Positions 7,578-17,157 of a DNA stretch of 64,000 nucleotides are shown here, in pieces. The position numbers and the translations under genes are program-made. The DNA is taken from the NCBI RefSeq assembly GCF_052113205.1, contig NZ_JBFRCU010000018.1:26777-90776 (forward strand), read 5' to 3'. The stretch is from Inquilinus sp052113205. GTDB lineage: Bacteria; Pseudomonadota; Alphaproteobacteria; DSM-16000; Inquilinaceae. Each line of letters opens with the position of its first letter. Within the stretch, counting starts at the first letter, position 1. The notes under the pieces are model-generated. The model had not been told where the DNA came from. It saw nothing but the letters and a program-made list of their open reading frames with translations, and ran no database searches.

Positions 7578-7826
7578 TCATCCCATGTGGGATCGCCGGC
7601 CGGTGTCGCTGTCGCGCTCGATACTGAAGCCGCCCACCTTTGGGCCGCCGAGCAGAAGCGCCCGGACATCCGGCTGGAGGGAGAGCAGGGCGCGGTAATC
7701 CTCGATCGACAACAGCACCGCGCGCTCACGGCCGTGGCGCGTAATGGTCTGCGGTCCCTCCGTCCGCGCCCTTTCGACCAACTCGCTGAAGCGCGCCTTC
7801 GCCTCCTGGACCTGCCACTCCGCCAT
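7578..7826 (-). CDS. Phd/YefM-family antitoxin, no partner toxin
   Basis: 82 residues. The N-terminal half has the Phd/YefM fold signature: W.VQEAKARFSELVERART, then GPQTITRHGRERAVLLSIED and YRAL. These proteins bind their own promoter through the N-terminus and neutralise a toxin (Doc, VapC or RelE type) through the C-terminus. The C-terminal tail (GGFSIERDSDTGRRSHMG) differs from typical toxin-binding ends. No toxin gene follows: downstream is only the nested repeat at 7285-7527, and upstream is LysR. It looks like an orphan antitoxin. Confidence 0.75.
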   Translation of the reverse strand: MAEWQVQEAKARFSELVERARTEGPQTITRHGRERAVLLSIEDYRALLSLQPDVRALLLGGPKVGGFSIERDSDTGRRSHMG

Positions 7827-7888
7827 ATCGCGCTCCAAACCGATGTGACTGGACTATTCGCCCCGATCGGCCGCACGGCAAGTCGGAG

Positions 7889-8782
7889 TCACGCAGCGGC
7901 GCCGACCTCGCAGGCCCGGGCGATGTTCGGCAGCCAGCCCTGGCAGAAGTCCAGATAGGTCCGGATGATCGTCGACGGGTGGCGGTGCGGCGGATAGACC
8001 AGGTGCAGCGGCCATTCCGGCAGCGGGTATTGCGGCAGCAGCGGCACCAGTCGCCCGTCGCGGATCGGCCCGGCCGCCAAGAAGGGCGGCAGCTCGGTCA
8101 CCACGTCGCCGTCGAGCGCGCGGCTGCACAGGAAATGGTAGTCGTTGGCGGTCAGCACCGCCCTCGGCACCACCACCTGGCCGCCCAGATCCCAGCGGGC
8201 GTCGATCCGCGTCGACCACACCGCGCAGGGGAAGCGCTGCAGCGCGTCGGGGTCGGCCGGCAGGCCCAGCCGCTGCACCAGCGCCGGGCCGGCGACCAGG
8301 ACGTTGCGGAACGACAGGACGTGCCGCGCCACCATGGCCTCATGGACGATCGCGCCGACACGCAGGGCGACGTCGATGCCGTCCTCCACCAGGTCCATGC
8401 GCCGCTCGGTCGAGGTGACATGGACCTGGATGTCGGGATAGCGGCGCTGGAACGCGGCCAGCAGGTCCCACCACGGCAGGAAGGTCTGCGGCAGGGACAG
8501 CCGCAGGCGTCCCTTCAGCCGGGCCTGGTCGCTGGCCACGGCCTGCTCGGCCTCCAGCAGCGCCTCGATGCCGCCGCCGGCATGCTCGTAGAGGCGGGCC
8601 CCGGCATCGGTCAGCCGGGTGCCGCGGGTCGAGCGTTCCAGCAGCTGTACCTTGAGCTGCCGCTCCAGCTCGCGAATGCGGCGGCTCAGCGTCGGCAGCG
8701 GGATGGCCAGGCGGGCCGCCGCCGCCGACAGGCTGCCCGCCTGGACGACGGCGACGAACATGCGGGCGGCGTTCAGATCCAT
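7889..8782 (-). CDS. LysR-family transcriptional regulator
   Basis: 297 residues, normal LysR length. The N-terminal winged helix-turn-helix reads MDLNAARMFVAVVQAGSLSA followed by AAARLAIPLPTLSRRIRELE, and the substrate-binding domain starts near KGRLRLSLPQTF. It is divergent from the DUF1254/DUF1214 gene at 8894, with a 111-bp gap likely to hold the shared operator. By the usual LysR arrangement it may control that neighbour. The effector is unknown. Confidence 0.9.
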   Translation of the reverse strand: MDLNAARMFVAVVQAGSLSAAAARLAIPLPTLSRRIRELERQLKVQLLERSTRGTRLTDAGARLYEHAGGGIEALLEAEQAVASDQARLKGRLRLSLPQTFLPWWDLLAAFQRRYPDIQVHVTSTERRMDLVEDGIDVALRVGAIVHEAMVARHVLSFRNVLVAGPALVQRLGLPADPDALQRFPCAVWSTRIDARWDLGGQVVVPRAVLTANDYHFLCSRALDGDVVTELPPFLAAGPIRDGRLVPLLPQYPLPEWPLHLVYPPHRHPSTIIRTYLDFCQGWLPNIARACEVGAAA

Positions 8783-8893
8783 GCGGCACCCTATCATATC
8801 CGAGAGGCTGATTGTCATCGGCGCCGGTTCATTTCCAGATCCGGCAGGTCTACCTGTTGCGCTTGGAAGGGTTCCGCCTCCCCGGAAAGCACG

Positions 8894-9925
8894 ATGACCA
8901 AGACCTGCAGAAGGATCCTCGCGGCCATGTCCCTGTTGATGAGTTCCGCCGCATCGGCGCAGTCGGTGCCCGCCTTGCCCGTCACCGTCGAGACCTACAG
9001 CCGGGCCCAGACCGATGTGAATTTTTCGGGAGTGGTGAAGGCCGGCGGCTTCGGGGCGTTCAAGCACGGCCGCGAGCTCGCCCCGCCGGTGCAGCAGGGC
9101 ATCGTCCGGCCGAACCGCGACACCCTCTATTCCTTCGCCATCCTCGATCTCGATGCCGGGCCGGCGACGGTCACGCTGCCGGATGCCGGCGAGCGCTTCA
9201 TGGGCATGCAGGTCGTCAACGAGGACCAGTACACCCGTGCCACATACTACGATTCCGGCCGCCACACCCTGACCCGGGAGGCGATCGGCACGCGCTATGC
9301 CATCGTCGTGGTCCGCTTCCTGGTCGACTTCGCGAGCAAGGACGACGTCGCCCAGGTCCATGCGCTGCAGGACAAGGTCACGCTCGGCCAGGATCGTCCT
9401 GGCAGTTTCGAGATCCCGGACTGGGACCTGGCCAGCCTCAGGACGATCCAGGCGGGGCTGCAGCAGCTCGGCACCACCGTGTCCGACACCCGGCGGATGT
9501 TCGGCGCCGGCCCGGATGCGGTCGATCCGGTCCGGCACCTGATCGGCAGCGCCATGCTGTGGGGCGGCAATCCGGAGAAGGACGCGCTGTACCTGCCGAC
9601 CACGCCGGCCCGGAACGACGGCCGGACCGTCCATCGGCTGACGGTCGGGGACGTGCCGGTCGACGGCTTCTGGTCGCTGACCGTCTACAACAGTGCGGGC
9701 TATCTCCAGGCGAACCCGGAGAACGTCTATTCGGTGAACAGCCTCACGGCGAGGAAGGGCCTGGATGGCGCGGTCACCATCCAGTTCGGCGGCTGCGACG
9801 GCACGGTCGCGAACTGCCTGCCGATCACGGCGGGCTGGAACTACACTGTGCGCCTGTTCCGCCCGCGGGCGGAGATCCTCGACGGGCGCTGGACCTTCCC
9901 GACCGCCCAGCCCGTCGCCGGCTGA
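8894..9925 (+). CDS. Secreted DUF1254/DUF1214 protein
   Basis: 343 residues. MTKTCRRILAAMSLLMSSAA is a signal peptide ending near ASA-QS. The mature part starts with the DUF1254 domain (VKAGGFGAFKHGRELAPPVQ, RPNRDTLYSFAILDLDAGP) and ends with DUF1214 (VDGFWSLTVYNSAGYLQANP, NYTVRLFRPRAEILDGRW). Such proteins are periplasmic or secreted and of unknown biochemistry, often under LysR-type control. The divergent LysR gene fits this. Confidence 0.8.
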   Translation: MTKTCRRILAAMSLLMSSAASAQSVPALPVTVETYSRAQTDVNFSGVVKAGGFGAFKHGRELAPPVQQGIVRPNRDTLYSFAILDLDAGPATVTLPDAGERFMGMQVVNEDQYTRATYYDSGRHTLTREAIGTRYAIVVVRFLVDFASKDDVAQVHALQDKVTLGQDRPGSFEIPDWDLASLRTIQAGLQQLGTTVSDTRRMFGAGPDAVDPVRHLIGSAMLWGGNPEKDALYLPTTPARNDGRTVHRLTVGDVPVDGFWSLTVYNSAGYLQANPENVYSVNSLTARKGLDGAVTIQFGGCDGTVANCLPITAGWNYTVRLFRPRAEILDGRWTFPTAQPVAG

Positions 9926-9929
9926 GGAT

Positions 9930-10412
9930 TCAAATCCCCTGGCGCTCGAAATGCCGCCGCAGCAGCCGGGCGTTGCGGCGGTTGGCCTTCAGCCCGATGT
10001 CCAGGATATCGCCCAGCACCGGCACGACGCCGAGGGCGACGTCGAGCACGACATTGCCGGCCATCAGCGCCAGCACCCGGTTCGGCGCGCCCAGGCGCCG
10101 GGCCCGCAGGATCAGCCAGGCGGAGAGCAGCCCGCCGGCGGCGTCACCCAGCCCCGGCACCAGCCCGATCACGGCATCGAGCCCGAAGCGCCAGCCCAGC
10201 AGCGGCAGGCGCCAGCGTGCGTCGAGCAGCGTGGCGAGGCGTTCCAGGCGGTCCAGTTCGGCGGCGCGGTCCAAGGCGAGATCCCGATGTGGTCGACCGG
10301 CGGATGAGATGGGTGTGGAGCGGGCGGTTGTCCATGCGACCGGCTGTATTCGGAAGAATTTTGTGCAAATTGCCGAATTGGCCATCAATAAATTGAGGTG
10401 ATACGCTCTCAT
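9930..10412 (-). CDS. DUF4112 family membrane protein
   Basis: The conserved part starts about 50 residues into the frame: LATLLDARWRLPLLGWRFGL, then DAVIGLVPGLGDAAGGLLSA, ending VPVLGDILDIGLKANRRNAR. This is the DUF4112 pattern, with two hydrophobic segments and repeated VPGLGD/VPVLGD turns. The function is not known. The start is uncertain: ATGs at 10412 and 10385 add an unconserved tail, and a TTG near the conserved start is possible. Confidence 0.65.
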   Translation of the reverse strand: MRAYHLNLLMANSAICTKFFRIQPVAWTTARSTPISSAGRPHRDLALDRAAELDRLERLATLLDARWRLPLLGWRFGLDAVIGLVPGLGDAAGGLLSAWLILRARRLGAPNRVLALMAGNVVLDVALGVVPVLGDILDIGLKANRRNARLLRRHFERQGI

Positions 10413-10498
10413 TCTATTGAAGAACCGGGTATTCCGCTCAGAAGGCGGGCTGTTGCTTCGTTTGTATCAAATGATTGGCGAGAGCGCCGGGGGGCGTC

Positions 10499-13400
10499 AT
10501 GCAGGAACATCGGGATTCAGCCGATCGGGGTCGGCCGGGGGCTCTGCGCCGGGGTTGGGTCGGCCTGCTCGCAGCCGCCGCCATCGCCCTGTTCGCCACT
10601 CCCGGGCTCGCCGATCCGGCCCGCTGCACCGCCGAGCAGGCCCAGCCGCTGCTGCCGACCGATCCGGCGCTGTGCCGGAGCCTGCTCGCCGCCGTGCGCG
10701 ACCCGTCGGCCCTGCCGCTCGACCAGTACGAGGCCAAGCTCAACCAGTTCTTCGGCAATTACTGCCACCGCGACACCGCCTCCGGCTGGCGCCGCGACAA
10801 GCATGTCCGCGACGCCGGCCCCTTCACCGCGGCCCTGGTGGACGGCGCCTGGCAGGGCAAGGGCTTCGGCACTCACACCCCGGTGGTGATCTGGTACTCG
10901 CCCGACATGGCCGATTGGCTGGTCGAGCACCGCTCCGGCGAGACCGCCGGGACCAACCCGCCGCCGCCGGTGCCGGACGGCGCGATCATGGTCAAGGAGA
11001 TGTTTCCGTATCCGGCCGCCGCCTGCGCCGATGTCGACCCGTTGAAGCTGTACCCGACCTCCGGCGCCGCGGTCATGATCCGCGACGGCAAGGCGTCGCA
11101 TGATGGCTGGTTCTGGGGCTGGTACGGCTTCGGGCCGAATGGCGGCTGGTCGCCCGACTGGCCGGCGAGCCCGAACAACGGCATCGGCAACATGGGCTTC
11201 GCCCAGTACTGCATGAACTGCCACGCCTCGGCCAAGGACAACCTGACCTTCGCCTCGCCGCGCAACATCGAGGGCGAGCCCGGGCGGCCGCTCGTCTATC
11301 TCAGCCAGTCCTGGTCCTCGCCGCCGTCGCCGCCGGACCATCACCGCGAAGTGACGCTGCCGCCGGACGATGTGACCCGGCTGGGCGAGCCGCTGTACCA
11401 GGCCGACAAGGCGGTCGACCAGGCGCTGCGCGCCTATCTGCTGAAGATGCCGAGCTGGGATTCGGTCCCGATGATGCCGTCGGCGAGCTACGACAACACC
11501 TGGGTCGGCGCCGGCGGCCCGCGCCCGGCGGACCAGTTCGTCTCCTCGACGCAATGCCTGGGCTGCCACGACGCCGGCAGCACCGGGCTGCAATTCGACA
11601 TGACGGTGCCGAACCCGCATGGCGACACCCTGATCAACCTGTCGCCCTACGCCACCTGGCGCAGCTCGCCGATGGGGCTGGCCGGGCGCGACCCGTTCTT
11701 CTTCGCCCAGCTGGCCAGCGAGACCCAGAGCTTCCATCCGAACGCGACGCAGATCGTCCAGGACACCTGCCTCGGCTGCCACGGCATCCAGGGGCAGCGG
11801 CAGTTCCACATCGACACCTTCCCCGCTGCCGACCAGTGCCTCGACTTCACCCGCGACATGGTGAACGCGGTGCCCTGGCCGGTCGCCGATCCGAACGCGA
11901 AATACGGCGCGCTCGCCCGCGACGGCATCTCCTGCACCGCCTGCCACCGCATGGCGCTGGGCCCCGCCGCCGTCGGCATCGCCGATGCGCCGGAGAACGC
12001 CTGCATCACCAAGCGGCAGGATTTCCTGAACCCGCACAACACCGGCTTCGCCCGCACCTTCACCGGCAGCTTCTTCGTCGGCGCGCCCGACACGCTGATC
12101 GGCCCGTTCGAGAAGCCGCAGGTCAAGCCGATGCAGAACGCGCTCGGCATCAAGCCGGAGCACAGCACGGCGATCACCAGCTCCGAGGTCTGCGGCACCT
12201 GCCACACCGTGCACCTGCCGGTGCTGCAGCCGGCGGTCCAGCCGACGAACTCGCCCCTCCAGACCGCGAACCCGCAGGATCCGCCGATCATCACCCGGAT
12301 CTACGAGCAGACGACCTATCCGGAATGGGCGTTCAGCGCCTACCGCACCGGCACCTCGCCCGACGGCCCGCTGCCGCACGGGGCCGGCAGCCTGGCGCAG
12401 TCCTGCCAGGACTGCCACATGCCGTCGAAGTCGGCGGACGGCAAGCCGCTGCGCAGCAAGATCGCCAGCATCCAGGAATACAGCAACTTCCCGGAGGCCG
12501 AGAACAACCTCGGGCCGGAGGATATCGACCTGCCCGTGCGCGACGGCTTCGCCGCCCACACCCTGGTCGGGCTCAACGTCTTCCTGATCAAGATCGCGCA
12601 GCAATTCCCCGACGTGCTCGGCATTCCCACCTCCGACCCGATGCTGAGCCGCGGCGTCGACCCGCTGGTGCGGACCGAGCAGGCGATGCTCGATCTGGCC
12701 AGCCACCAGACCGCGGCGGTGAGCGTCAGCGGCGTCTCGGCCGCCGGCGGCACGCTGCAAGCGACCGTGACGGTGCGCAGCGAGACCGGCCACAAGCTGC
12801 CCTCCGGCGTCGGCTTCCGCCGCGCCTTCGTGGAGTTCCAGGTGCTGGACCAGCAGGGCAACACGCTGTGGGCCTCCGGCCGCACCAATGCGGCGGGCGC
12901 GCTGGTCGACCAGTCCGGCAACCCGCTCGACGGCGAGTACTGGTGGACGGATGACTGCACGTCCCGCATCCAGCCGGAGGCGCGGCTGATGCAGCCGCAT
13001 TTCCAGCGCATCACCGGCCAGAACCAGGCCCAGATCTATCAGGAGCTGGTGTCGACCCCGCCGCCCGACGCCACCGCCGCGATGTGCGGCCCGGGCACGC
13101 CGCCGCAGGGCATGCTGACCACCAGCTTCCTGTCGATCTGCAACACGGTGAAGGACAACCGCATCCTGCCGCAGGGCACCCTGCCGCTGGCCGAGCGCAC
13201 CGAGATCGCCAAGGCCCTGGGCGCGACCGAGGACCTGGCCAGGGAAGCCGGCCCGACCGGCGTCGGCGACGACCCCGACTACGTCGCCGGCGGCGGCGAC
13301 AGCCTGGTCTATCAGGTGCCGCTCGCCGACCTGCCGGCCGGCAGCCGCCCGGCGTCCGTCCTGGCCACGCTGTACTACCAGGCGCAGCCGCCCTTCTACC

Positions 13401-13540
13401 TGCAGGACCGCTTCTGCACGGCCAAGGGCGACGATCCGGAGCGGCTGAAGTTCCTGGTCGGCCACCTCAATGTCGAGGGCACCCAGGTCGCTGGCTGGAA
13501 GCTGTCGGTGGTCTCGAGCGGCCAGGTGGCGGTGCCCTGA
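10499..13540 (+). CDS. Large secreted multihaem c-type cytochrome
   Basis: 1013 residues. After an N-terminal arginine-rich stretch comes a hydrophobic signal segment (GWVGLLAAAAIALFATPGLA). Six CxxCH haem-attachment sites follow: CMNCH, CLGCH, CLGCH, CTACH, CGTCH and CQDCH. The C-terminal third has TGHKLPSGVGFRRAFVEFQV, a segment seen in large periplasmic multihaem proteins. Histidines suitable as distal ligands are plentiful. It probably carries electrons in the periplasm; no oxidoreductase partner or cytochrome-maturation gene adjoins. The substrate is unknown. Confidence 0.8.
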   Translation: MQEHRDSADRGRPGALRRGWVGLLAAAAIALFATPGLADPARCTAEQAQPLLPTDPALCRSLLAAVRDPSALPLDQYEAKLNQFFGNYCHRDTASGWRRDKHVRDAGPFTAALVDGAWQGKGFGTHTPVVIWYSPDMADWLVEHRSGETAGTNPPPPVPDGAIMVKEMFPYPAAACADVDPLKLYPTSGAAVMIRDGKASHDGWFWGWYGFGPNGGWSPDWPASPNNGIGNMGFAQYCMNCHASAKDNLTFASPRNIEGEPGRPLVYLSQSWSSPPSPPDHHREVTLPPDDVTRLGEPLYQADKAVDQALRAYLLKMPSWDSVPMMPSASYDNTWVGAGGPRPADQFVSSTQCLGCHDAGSTGLQFDMTVPNPHGDTLINLSPYATWRSSPMGLAGRDPFFFAQLASETQSFHPNATQIVQDTCLGCHGIQGQRQFHIDTFPAADQCLDFTRDMVNAVPWPVADPNAKYGALARDGISCTACHRMALGPAAVGIADAPENACITKRQDFLNPHNTGFARTFTGSFFVGAPDTLIGPFEKPQVKPMQNALGIKPEHSTAITSSEVCGTCHTVHLPVLQPAVQPTNSPLQTANPQDPPIITRIYEQTTYPEWAFSAYRTGTSPDGPLPHGAGSLAQSCQDCHMPSKSADGKPLRSKIASIQEYSNFPEAENNLGPEDIDLPVRDGFAAHTLVGLNVFLIKIAQQFPDVLGIPTSDPMLSRGVDPLVRTEQAMLDLASHQTAAVSVSGVSAAGGTLQATVTVRSETGHKLPSGVGFRRAFVEFQVLDQQGNTLWASGRTNAAGALVDQSGNPLDGEYWWTDDCTSRIQPEARLMQPHFQRITGQNQAQIYQELVSTPPPDATAAMCGPGTPPQGMLTTSFLSICNTVKDNRILPQGTLPLAERTEIAKALGATEDLAREAGPTGVGDDPDYVAGGGDSLVYQVPLADLPAGSRPASVLATLYYQAQPPFYLQDRFCTAKGDDPERLKFLVGHLNVEGTQVAGWKLSVVSSGQVAVP

Positions 13541-13572
13541 GGGCCCGGGCAGAGAAAGCCCGAGGCCTCGCG

Positions 13573-14532
13573 TCAGGCCGCCGCCTGGACCGCGGACAGC
13601 TTCCAGTCGGCGCGGTTCCTGCGGGCGAAGGTCCAGATCTCGACGGTCTCGGTCGGCTTGTCGGCGTCGCCCTCGACGATCCGCCCGGTCGCCCGATCGC
13701 GCGTGGCGTCGACGCTGGAATAGCGCATCGCCACGGTCGCATAGTCGGTGTCGCCCTCGCGCCAGGCCTCGGCCAGGTCGCCCTGCAGCAGGCGGACATC
13801 CGACACCTCGTTCTTCACGCCCCGCGTGGCGTTCTCGCCGAGCTCCTCGGCGAAATACGACATCACCTCCGGGGTGGTGCGGGCGCGCAGGCCGGCGAAA
13901 TCCTCCGCCCCGTGCGCGGCCTGGATCTCGCCGAGCAGCCGTTCGAAGGCATTGAAGTCCGAACCGTCGAGGCCGACCCCGTCCTTCGGCGGCGGGGGCG
14001 CGGACCTGCCCGAACCCGCAAGCCCCGGGACCGGACCGCCGGCGGTCCCGCCGTTCATGGCGGACATGGCCGGGCCGGCATAGGCCGGGCGGGCCGTACG
14101 GCTGAAGATGCGCCGGAACGCCATCACCGCCAGCACCACCAGGCCGATCTGCAGCACCATTCCCATCAGCCCGGCGGCGCCGCCGAAGCCGTGGCCCAGC
14201 AGCATGCCGATCAGGCCGCCGACCGCCAGGCCGCCGAGGATGCCACCGAAGCCGCCGAACCGGCTGGGAGTCTGGACTCCGGCCATCGGCTGCGTTTGAT
14301 TCGGCTGGGCCGCCGTCTGCGTCCGCGGCGTCATCGACCGGTCGATCGGCGCCGCGGTGCCGGGTGCGGTGGGCGTGGCCGGCGGCGCCTGGAAGGTCCG
14401 CACGCCGCGGCTGCCGAAGCCGCCGGAGTTCACGCGGCGGGCATCGGCGTCGTCGACGGCGGCCAGCAGCACGCCGAGTCCAAGGACGAGGCTGGCGGCG
14501 AGTCGGCCCAGGCGGCTGCGGAAGAGCTTCAT
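13573..14532 (-). CDS. Tim44-like domain membrane protein
   Basis: 319 residues. An N-terminal membrane/signal segment (ASLVLGLGVLLAAVDDA) is followed by a low-complexity Pro/Thr/Gln stretch, a glycine-rich hydrophobic region (FGGILGGLAVGGLIGMLLGH) with a second helix, and a C-terminal Tim44-type domain (about 205-319) with FNAFERLLGEIQAAHGAED, AEELGENATRGVKNEVSDV and TVEIWTFARRN.ADWKLSAVQ. Bacterial Tim44-like proteins of this layout are of unknown role; the mitochondrial relative binds membrane during import. The start at 14532 places the signal segment correctly. Confidence 0.8.
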   Translation of the reverse strand: MKLFRSRLGRLAASLVLGLGVLLAAVDDADARRVNSGGFGSRGVRTFQAPPATPTAPGTAAPIDRSMTPRTQTAAQPNQTQPMAGVQTPSRFGGFGGILGGLAVGGLIGMLLGHGFGGAAGLMGMVLQIGLVVLAVMAFRRIFSRTARPAYAGPAMSAMNGGTAGGPVPGLAGSGRSAPPPPKDGVGLDGSDFNAFERLLGEIQAAHGAEDFAGLRARTTPEVMSYFAEELGENATRGVKNEVSDVRLLQGDLAEAWREGDTDYATVAMRYSSVDATRDRATGRIVEGDADKPTETVEIWTFARRNRADWKLSAVQAAA

Positions 14533-14778
14533 GTTCGGTCCGGGATCCATGCTGTTCTCGGTGCCCGCGACATATGGGGAGTCCGGCGCCGGATTCGAGG
14601 GCACCGGCCGTCGCGCGGTCCGCCAATTCCGTGGTTGGCCGCCGTGGCCGACGGTGACTACACTCAGCGTTGCAAGGCAGCGGCAGGGCGTGCGCAAGCG
14701 CATCCGCCGCGAGCCCGCCATGGCCGACCGCGACGGTCGTTAAATCATCGCTGATTTGTTTGGGGGGAATTGCGCTTC

Positions 14779-15972
14779 ATGAATAAGACCATCGACCGCT
14801 GCCCGCATTGCGGCGCCTCCGAGCTGGAGGTCCTGGTCGAGATCGAGAAATACAGCTACCTGATCCGCCCGACCGAGTTCGAGAGCATCTGGCGCACGGT
14901 GCCGATGACGGTCGGGCTGTGCCATGGCTGCGGCACCTCGATGCAGCTGCTGCCGCCCAACCTTGAGGCGCTGAACGAGATCTACAGCAAATATTACGGC
15001 TCCTACCCGACCTTCGCCTCGGACCCGGAGATGAACGAGCGCCACCGCGAGTTCCTCGAGTTCCTGATCGCCAGCGGCATCCCGATGACGGGCCACGCGC
15101 TGGAGATCGGCTCCTATGACGGCCGCTTCCTGGCCCGGCTGCAGGACGCCGGCATGACGGTCCATGGCTGCGACCCGAACGAGGCCGCGGCGGCCGAGGC
15201 CGAGCGCGCCTTCGGCATCAAGACCACGCTCGACTATTTCACCCCCGACACCTTCCCGGCCGACAGCTTCGACTTCGTCAGCAACCGCCTGGTGCTCGAG
15301 CACGTCACCGAGCCCGACATCTTCCTCGGCGGCCTGCGCAAGGTGGTGCGGGAGAACGGCCATGTCTGCATCGAGGTGCCGGACTGCGGCATCGTGATGG
15401 CGGAGGGCGCGCCGTTCTGGATGTACGAGCATCCGAACTACTTCACCGCCACCTCGCTGCTGCGGGCGATGCGGCGGCACGGCTTCGACGGCGCGGTGAC
15501 CTCGCACAAGGGCATCCTGCGCGCCGTCTGCCGCAAGACCGCCCATGCCAGCCTGCCGACCGACGACGTGGCCGTCGACATCGCCCTGGCGCATGAGTTC
15601 CGCCGCAAGTACCGCGACTATGTCGCCCGCTTCGACGCCGTGCTGGCGGAGGTCCGCCGCCAGGGGCTGCCGATGGCGGTCTACGGCATCGGCAACTACT
15701 TCACCAACCTGCTCAGCTCGACCTCGCTCGACCATTCCGAGATCGTCGCGATCTATGACGGCAACCCGAAGAAATGGGGCCTCGAGATCGAGGGCCTGGG
15801 GCTGCCGATCCAGTCGCCCGACACGGTCAACGAAAGCGGGCCGGGCGTGGTGCTGCTGGCCAGCGCCTCGTATCCGGGGATGATGGAGCGCATCGCCCCC
15901 TATCTCGACCGCGGCGGCAAGGCCCTGCTGCCGCTGCCAACCCCGATGCTGTACCAGCGGCCGGCGGCCTGA
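14779..15972 (+). CDS. Three-domain SAM-dependent C-methyltransferase
   Basis: 397 residues with the layout of sugar C-methyltransferases: an N-terminal zinc domain (CPHCG at about 8-12, CHGCG near 50), a central class I SAM domain with ALEIGSYDGRFLARLQDAGM (motif I), and a C-terminal nucleotide-binding-like domain (MAVYGIGNYFTNLLS, VAIYDGNPKKWG). Relatives methylate a carbon of a nucleotide-linked keto sugar. The substrate is not evident and no sugar genes adjoin. A GGGGGG site precedes the ATG; a TTG three codons upstream is less likely. Confidence 0.8.
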   Translation: MNKTIDRCPHCGASELEVLVEIEKYSYLIRPTEFESIWRTVPMTVGLCHGCGTSMQLLPPNLEALNEIYSKYYGSYPTFASDPEMNERHREFLEFLIASGIPMTGHALEIGSYDGRFLARLQDAGMTVHGCDPNEAAAAEAERAFGIKTTLDYFTPDTFPADSFDFVSNRLVLEHVTEPDIFLGGLRKVVRENGHVCIEVPDCGIVMAEGAPFWMYEHPNYFTATSLLRAMRRHGFDGAVTSHKGILRAVCRKTAHASLPTDDVAVDIALAHEFRRKYRDYVARFDAVLAEVRRQGLPMAVYGIGNYFTNLLSSTSLDHSEIVAIYDGNPKKWGLEIEGLGLPIQSPDTVNESGPGVVLLASASYPGMMERIAPYLDRGGKALLPLPTPMLYQRPAA

Positions 15973-16105
15973 GGCGGAAGGGCGCGCGGGAGCACCCGAC
16001 CGGCAACCGAGCCGCTTCCGTCTTTGTCCCTCCTTCCGCGAAGGGCTACGGCAGTCACACATCTTCCGATCAGTGAGGTCAACCGCGGGTATGCGAACAG
16101 ATTGC

Positions 16106-16127
16106 CTCTCCCGCTTGCGGGAGAGGT
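16106..16127. repeat. Short REP-like hairpin
   Basis: CCTCTCCCGC and GCGGGAGAGG around TT form a perfect stem. The sequence resembles the outer arm of the 183-489 element. It lies in the 15973-16211 gap between host and prophage DNA, which holds no gene I can support. Confidence 0.6.
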
Positions 16128-16211
16128 CGGACAGACGTCGCCGGCTGATGCGTGAATGCCGTAGCCCGCGAGGGGAGGGGTCTCGGCTCCGGCTGGCGCA
16201 CCGTCCCTCCC

Positions 16212-17157
16212 TCACCCCACCCACTTCATCGAGCTGTCATACCCGTCCCGCCGCTGCCCCTCGACCGCATAGCGCAGGGCGTCGACGGCGTGGTTCTCGC
16301 GGTCCTCCAGCTCCGCCAGGATCACGCCGGTCTTCGGGTGGGTGCGATAGCTGTAGAGGGCCAGCTCGTCGATCAGGTGCCGGCAGCGCGGATGCACCAG
16401 GATGTCGTGCGCCTTCAGGAACTCGACCCCGTCCTTGACCGATCCGGCACCCTTGGTCGACCCGGTGATGCTGTCGAAGCCGTTGCGCTGCATGTAGCTG
16501 ATGGTTTCCGGCCGGGCGCTGTCGGCGATGATCTGGCCCTGCCGCGACCCCGGCACGATGTCGAACAGCGCCGGCGTGCGGTCGATCTCGCAGCCGACCT
16601 GATAGGCCTCGTGGTCGACGAACAGCGTCCGCCCGACCACGAAGCAGCGCACCAGCACCGTCGGGTCGCGGGCGAAGCCCCAATCGGCGCCGAACAGAAA
16701 CTCGGCATCGGCCGGGGTCTCGAACGCCTCGACCTTCCAGTTCTTGAACACCCGGGCCTCGCTGACCTTCTGGTACCCGCCCAGCCAGACATGCTGGTGC
16801 TTGTCGGCATCGCGCGCCCGGTCCCACTCCATCTCCGCCCGCAGCACCTCCGGGAAATGCGGGTTCTCCGTCCAGTTGGCCCACGCCACCGCGGCATCCG
16901 GCGGCGGCGTCCCGGCGCGGAACAGCGCGTCGACCGGGTCGTCCGCCCGGGTCGGGTTCCACGAGAACCACAGCTCCGACCCCGGCTTGCGGATGGTCGG
17001 GCGCAGCAGGTCCAGGCTGCGGATCGACAGGGCCTGCGCTTCCTCGACCCAGGCGATGTCATAGCCCTCGAGCGATTTGATGCTCTCCGCCGTGTGGTTC
17101 TGCATGCCCTGGAAGATGATCCGCCCGCCACGCGGCCCCAGGATGCGGTCGGCCGGC
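16212..17157 (-). pseudogene. PBSX-type terminase large subunit, C-terminal part (split by prophage)
   Basis: The frame reads (P)ADRILGPRGGRIIFQGM, then HTAESIKSLEGYDIAWVEEA and RPTIRKPGSELWFSWNPTR, the central ATPase region of PBSX-family large terminases (Walker B IAWVEEA). It continues through the nuclease domain to a stop at 16212. The N-terminal part lies 46.7 kb away at 63880-64000. Joining RVQ to ADRI in frame, after removing the Mu-like phage and one 5-bp duplication, gives a continuous family-like sequence. No portal gene follows the stop, so the resident prophage was already degraded or ends here. Confidence 0.85.

Noticed and set aside
10517..14626. A 1369-residue minus-strand open frame opposite the cytochrome
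   Set aside because: It is a GC-rich antisense shadow: low-complexity Arg/Gly/Ala content, no family motifs, and it crosses two real genes with signal peptides and CxxCH or Tim44 motifs.
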